DNA of 64,000 nt from assembly GCA_028551475.1 (NCBI GenBank), contig CM052359.1:2729583-2793582 (forward strand), written 5' to 3'. Below are positions 60,015 through 64,000 of this stretch, in pieces. Made by a program: the position numbers and the translations under genes. How positions within the stretch are numbered: position 1 is the stretch's first letter; each line of letters opens with the position of its first letter. The stretch is from Casuarina equisetifolia. Its lineage: Eukaryota; Streptophyta; Magnoliopsida; Fagales; Casuarinaceae. Under the pieces are notes generated by a model that was not told where the DNA came from, did no database searches, and was given only the letters and a program-made list of their open reading frames with translations.

Positions 60015-63000
60015 GGAATAACATGATAGTGTGAAGGATATGCGTGGAGGAAAGGCAGCCATGATAGTGTGGTTGCCATGCTAACTTACCAGACAGCAGT
60101 TACTTGCGTAGCTGCTAGGCAATGTCTTTTCCACAAAGGTAGAGAATGCGGCTTATGGCATATAAGATGGGATGGTGACATGCAAGCTTCCTCGCTAACT
60201 CCCTCGCCGGCGTTATCTTATGCTTAAAAAATATATATATAGACAAATGTTTTCTTTAACATGGGAACCATTTTCCCCATTTGTAACCAAAGTTGTATTA
60301 GGGTTTTCCTTGTTATCAATAAAAAGCAAGCTTTTTACCTAAATACTATCAAATTTTGACATGGTATCAAGAGCTTAGGTTCTCAAAATTGTGTTTTTCT
60401 CGAATCGAGCTTAAAACTCATTCATTTTCTTCGATCCAAATTCACTTCCGCTTGCAAACCTATAAATCAGAGTATTTTGGCTATTTTCCAATCAAAACCA
60501 ATTGCTAAAAGGCTTTCCAACAAATTTTTCATCAAATTGGACAACATCCTAATGTGGCTCTATGTTTTTTCTAGTGACCTAAGCAAAAACAACGTAGTTT
60601 TGGTCTATCTCATCTCTCTTCTATGACAAAGCCAAAAAGATGACATTTTTTCCTCTCTCAACTTCAAGTACAACAACATCGTTCATCAACAAGAACTATC
60701 AACTTCCAAAATGATGTCGCGTGCTTTAAAGAGAAAAAATGCATTTTCTTCCTTTGATTCAAACTATAAACAATGCCATTTGAAGCAATTCAGCTCTAAC
60801 CACTACAATGGTGAATTTTAATGACGTATTGCCTCACTATAGCAAAGGAAGAGGCCTTCACATACCTCCAAAGACACCTTTACTCAATTTGCTACCCTAG
60901 AATCCAAATTCAAATGTCAAAGGACGAGCGCAAACCCTAAATTGCATTGATCCTTTGTATTTGCCAGCCAAAGACACCAATTCAACAACATTTTTTAGGG
61001 TAAAGCTTCAAGGAACCTCTAATTATGCCATCTAGTGTGAAACAATGATGATTTCCCTCTCGATTAAGAACAAATTTGAATTCGTTGATGGGTCGTTCAC
61101 AAAACCTAACCCAATTCGCCAACTCAAAAGCTCTAGGAACACTGCAATGATGTCTACTGGGGCTAGATTTTGAATTCAATCACTGACCACCTCCATAATA
61201 GGCTAATTTACACCCAAAATGCAACCAAAATGTGGTCAAAATTGCACACCTATTATCATCAAGTCAACCCATCTAAGTTTTATGACCTAATTAACGAATT
61301 GTGCCTAATTCATCAAAGGGTAAGCCAATTCATTGTATTTTGGCCGATTAAAGCCAAAATAGAATGAGTGCTAAAATGATGTCTACTGGGATTGGATTTT
61401 GATTTTAATCACCGACCACCTCCACAATGGGCTAATCTACACCCGAAATGCAACCAAAATGTTGTCGAAATTACATACCCACTATCATCAAGTTGACCCG
61501 TCTAAGTTTTATGACCTAATTAATGAATTGTGCCTAATTCATCAAAGGGTGAGCCAATTTTGATATATTGGCCAACTAAAGCAACTTTGGAATGAGTACA
61601 CCTATCAAACTTTCAAGACCTTGGATGATGATTTTCCAACCATGGAAGGAGCATGATGAGAAGATGCAATTCTATTAGTTTCTTTGAAGACTTGACGACT
61701 ACTATTCAACTCTTTAGGGATAGATTTTGATGATGCAACCTCTTCCGAACCTTTTAAAGACCTATTCCATGGTCTACAAGGTGGAATACTACCAAAGCGT
61801 AAAGGCGAAGATGACCAGAGCATTCACTTTTGTCACAACAAAAAACTGAGTCAATGCAACAAACCTAGGAGGCAGGTCAAGAGTTATTGCAACAAGTACA
61901 CCTACAAGGTTGACTTCAAGTGCCAAAAAACCTAAAGTAAAAGAAACACAAAATGATCAGTCATTTAGGCCTAAGTAAAATGGCAAATGTTCCCTTTATA
62001 AGACGAAAAAAAATCCATAAAAATAAGAAATGCTACTAAATGACATGCTCACAGTGCAATTATTGCAAGGGATATGGGCAAGAAGAAAATGAATGCTACA
62101 AACTCCTTGGTTTTCCACCGAGGCATGAAAATTGCAAGGAAAAGGCCAAAGCCAACCTAGTGACAGAAGATCTTGATCATGTCTTCATCACCAAGACAGA
62201 CTCCCAGCGATTCATGCAATTCTTGAATGGTAATCAAGATTCACAAGCTTACTTATGAGATACCTCTAAATTTTTTAGCAAACATTAAATAATTGATTTT
62301 GGTGCTAGTGATCACAAAACTAGAAACTGCTACGTTTGAATTTGATTGTTCCAATGTACCTTTAAATCTAGGAATGTTAAATTTCCAAATGCTAATGAAG
62401 TATTGATAAGTTATATTGGAAATACATGCATATTTAAGAACTTGAAATTAAGCACAATGTTATACTTGCTAAACTTCAAATTCAACCTCATATCTACATT
62501 AAAATTTTTCCATAAAAATACATGTTGCATTATATTTTATGCTCAATTTTGTGTATTTTAGGACCTTGAGACGAGTGAAGTCAAAGGACTTGGTAAGGTT
62601 AAGAATAAGCTTTACTATTTTGTTGCATGTCCCAATAGGAAAGATGTCACATAAGTTCCAGGACATGTCCCATCTTCTGTAAACACAATGTCTGCATATA
62701 CGATTTCAAATTCTAAACTTTGGCATTGTAGATTTGGACATATGTTTGTTAAAAAAGTTCAATGTATTAATGATTCTAAATCTACAAAATTCTCTCAACA
62801 CGAGCTTGGCATGATTTGTCCATTTGCAAAACAAATTCGCAATCCATTTCTTCTGCATGATCATACAACACAACAAATCTTTGACCTAATCCATGAGGAT
62901 GTGCAAGGACCCTAACAAATCCCCAACCACGATGGATCACAATACTTTCTCACATTGGTTCATGATTTTTTATAAGGAACCTGGACATTCCTAATGAAAG

Positions 63001-64000
63001 TCAAGAGTGAGACCTATTCACGATTTGAAGAATTCTTGAACTTGGTAAGAAACCAATTTGACATAGAAGTCAAGTGCATTAAAACTAATAATGCACTTGA
63101 TTTTTTCAATTAGAACACAAAACAAGTGTTTTCTTCTCAAGGCATCAAATATGAAAATTCGTGTGTGTACACACCACAACAAAATAGTGTAGTTGAGCAT
63201 AAACATGGCCACATTCTAAATGTTGCGTGAGTTTTGAAATTTCATAGCTCAATGCCTAACAAATTTTGGGGGAATATATACTCATAGCCACTTATCTTAT
63301 TAATAAAATGTCATCTTATGTTTTGCATGAAAAGACACCTTTTGAAAAAACACCTAAATTTTTACATATTAGGGTTTTTAGATGTCTATTTCATGCCACC
63401 ATTATAGAGACAAAGGATAAGCTTGCCCCTGACAATCTCAAACATTTTCATGGGATATGTTCAAGGTTAGAAGGGTTATAGGATTTATGACCTTGAAAAT
63501 GATAATGTTTTGTAAGTAGAGACGTAAGGTTTTATGAAGATATCTTCCCTTTCTCACAAGTAAGGCCCAAGTCATAACCTACTATGTATGTACCTTTGAC
63601 TGAACTCACTCCAAAAATCCTAAAGGTGCATAATCGTAAGATACCTTCTGACTCCACACAGTCATCGCCCACTACTGATGACTTAAATGGCCCCCAATCA
63701 GTTGAACCTATATTACCACCACCATCAGTTGAACCTTATGACATTTTTTCTAATGATGACATTAATGACATCATACCCACATCAGAGAACCTCTAGAATC
63801 ACAACCACAAGTAGCTACCAAATGTTCCACTATGCCCATTAGACCACCTCTATAGTTAAAAGACTACATTTGTCCCACCATTAATACAACAAAAAATGAA
63901 TCTTCCATTTACCCTCTTTTAACCTATATCTCATATGACCATCTGCCATTAGACAACCAGCATTTCATTCCATCTATTTTTGCTGATATTGAACCAATCC
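60015..64000 (+). mobile_element. Ty1/copia LTR retrotransposon, broken, 3' end outside window
   Basis: The flank shared with gene A stops at gctagg (60011-60016). The 5' LTR runs from about 60020 to 60361, followed by a primer-binding site tggtatcaagagc at 60362. Then gag (about 60990-62030) with a CCHC-type knuckle (about 62045-62130), protease region (about 62270-62600) and integrase (about 62690-63480) are recognisable, with reverse transcriptase presumably starting at the edge. gag holds a 229-bp tandem duplication (61147-61375 and 61376 onward). Breaks are many. Age cannot be judged from one LTR. Confidence 0.8.

Noticed and set aside
1-64000. Naming the enzymes as caffeine synthase or salicylate methyltransferase
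   Set aside because: SABATH substrate choice changes with few residues and cannot be read from sequence alone; symbols are left empty.
1-64000. CRISPR arrays, tRNA or rRNA genes
   Set aside because: None seen; the short regular repeats are microsatellites or local duplications.

Overview
This is plant nuclear DNA, most likely from a woody eudicot (species not identified). The evidence is GT-AG introns in conserved phase, TATA boxes about 90 bp before start codons, an AT-rich background, Ty1/copia LTR elements and L1-type LINEs. The main content is a head-to-tail cluster of SABATH-family methyltransferases (SAM-dependent carboxyl or N-methyltransferases such as SAMT, BSMT, JMT and caffeine synthase). 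All seven genes lie on the + strand and all have the same four-exon plan: exon 1 of 75 nt, exon 2 of 405 nt, exon 3 of 255 or 273 nt, then exon 4. Layout: (1) 1-26.5 kb holds five SAMT-clade copies at 1-1624 (5' end outside the window), 5403-8156, 12916-14681, 18914-21547 (in-frame stop, probable pseudogene) and 23642-26244. Between them are fragments of dead copies (exon 3 and/or exon 4 only), recurring intergenic blocks left by unequal duplication, and truncated LINE tails. (2) 26.7-37.7 kb is a transposon nest: a small solo LTR, a probable mitochondrial DNA insert, and an old copia element (28.6-36.4 kb) that contains an antisense LINE, which itself contains a solo LTR. A second solo LTR of the same family follows directly. 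(3) 37.7-42.6 kb shows no gene I can support. (4) 42.69-44.03 kb is an intact SABATH gene of a second clade (gene A). (5) 47.1-52.4 kb is a second, younger copia element. (6) 52.8-56.9 kb is a duplicated repeat block, split by a third solo LTR and carrying intergenic sequence of the SAMT-clade cluster. (7) 56.97-58.31 kb is gene B, a recent duplicate of gene A. It sits on SAMT-cluster intergenic DNA and has a LINE in its 3' flank. (8) From about 60.0 kb to the right edge is a third, incomplete copia element. The intact genes probably make methyl esters (or N-methyl products) of small metabolites. All SAMT-clade copies keep the SAM-binding motifs, but the usual salicylate-pocket Met (residue 156 here) is Gln in every copy, so the substrate may not be salicylate. 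Genes A and B differ about as much in exons as in introns. B also has Asn in place of the conserved substrate-pocket Tyr and has a spliced-together promoter, so the duplicate may be diverging or decaying. I saw no tRNA, rRNA or CRISPR.
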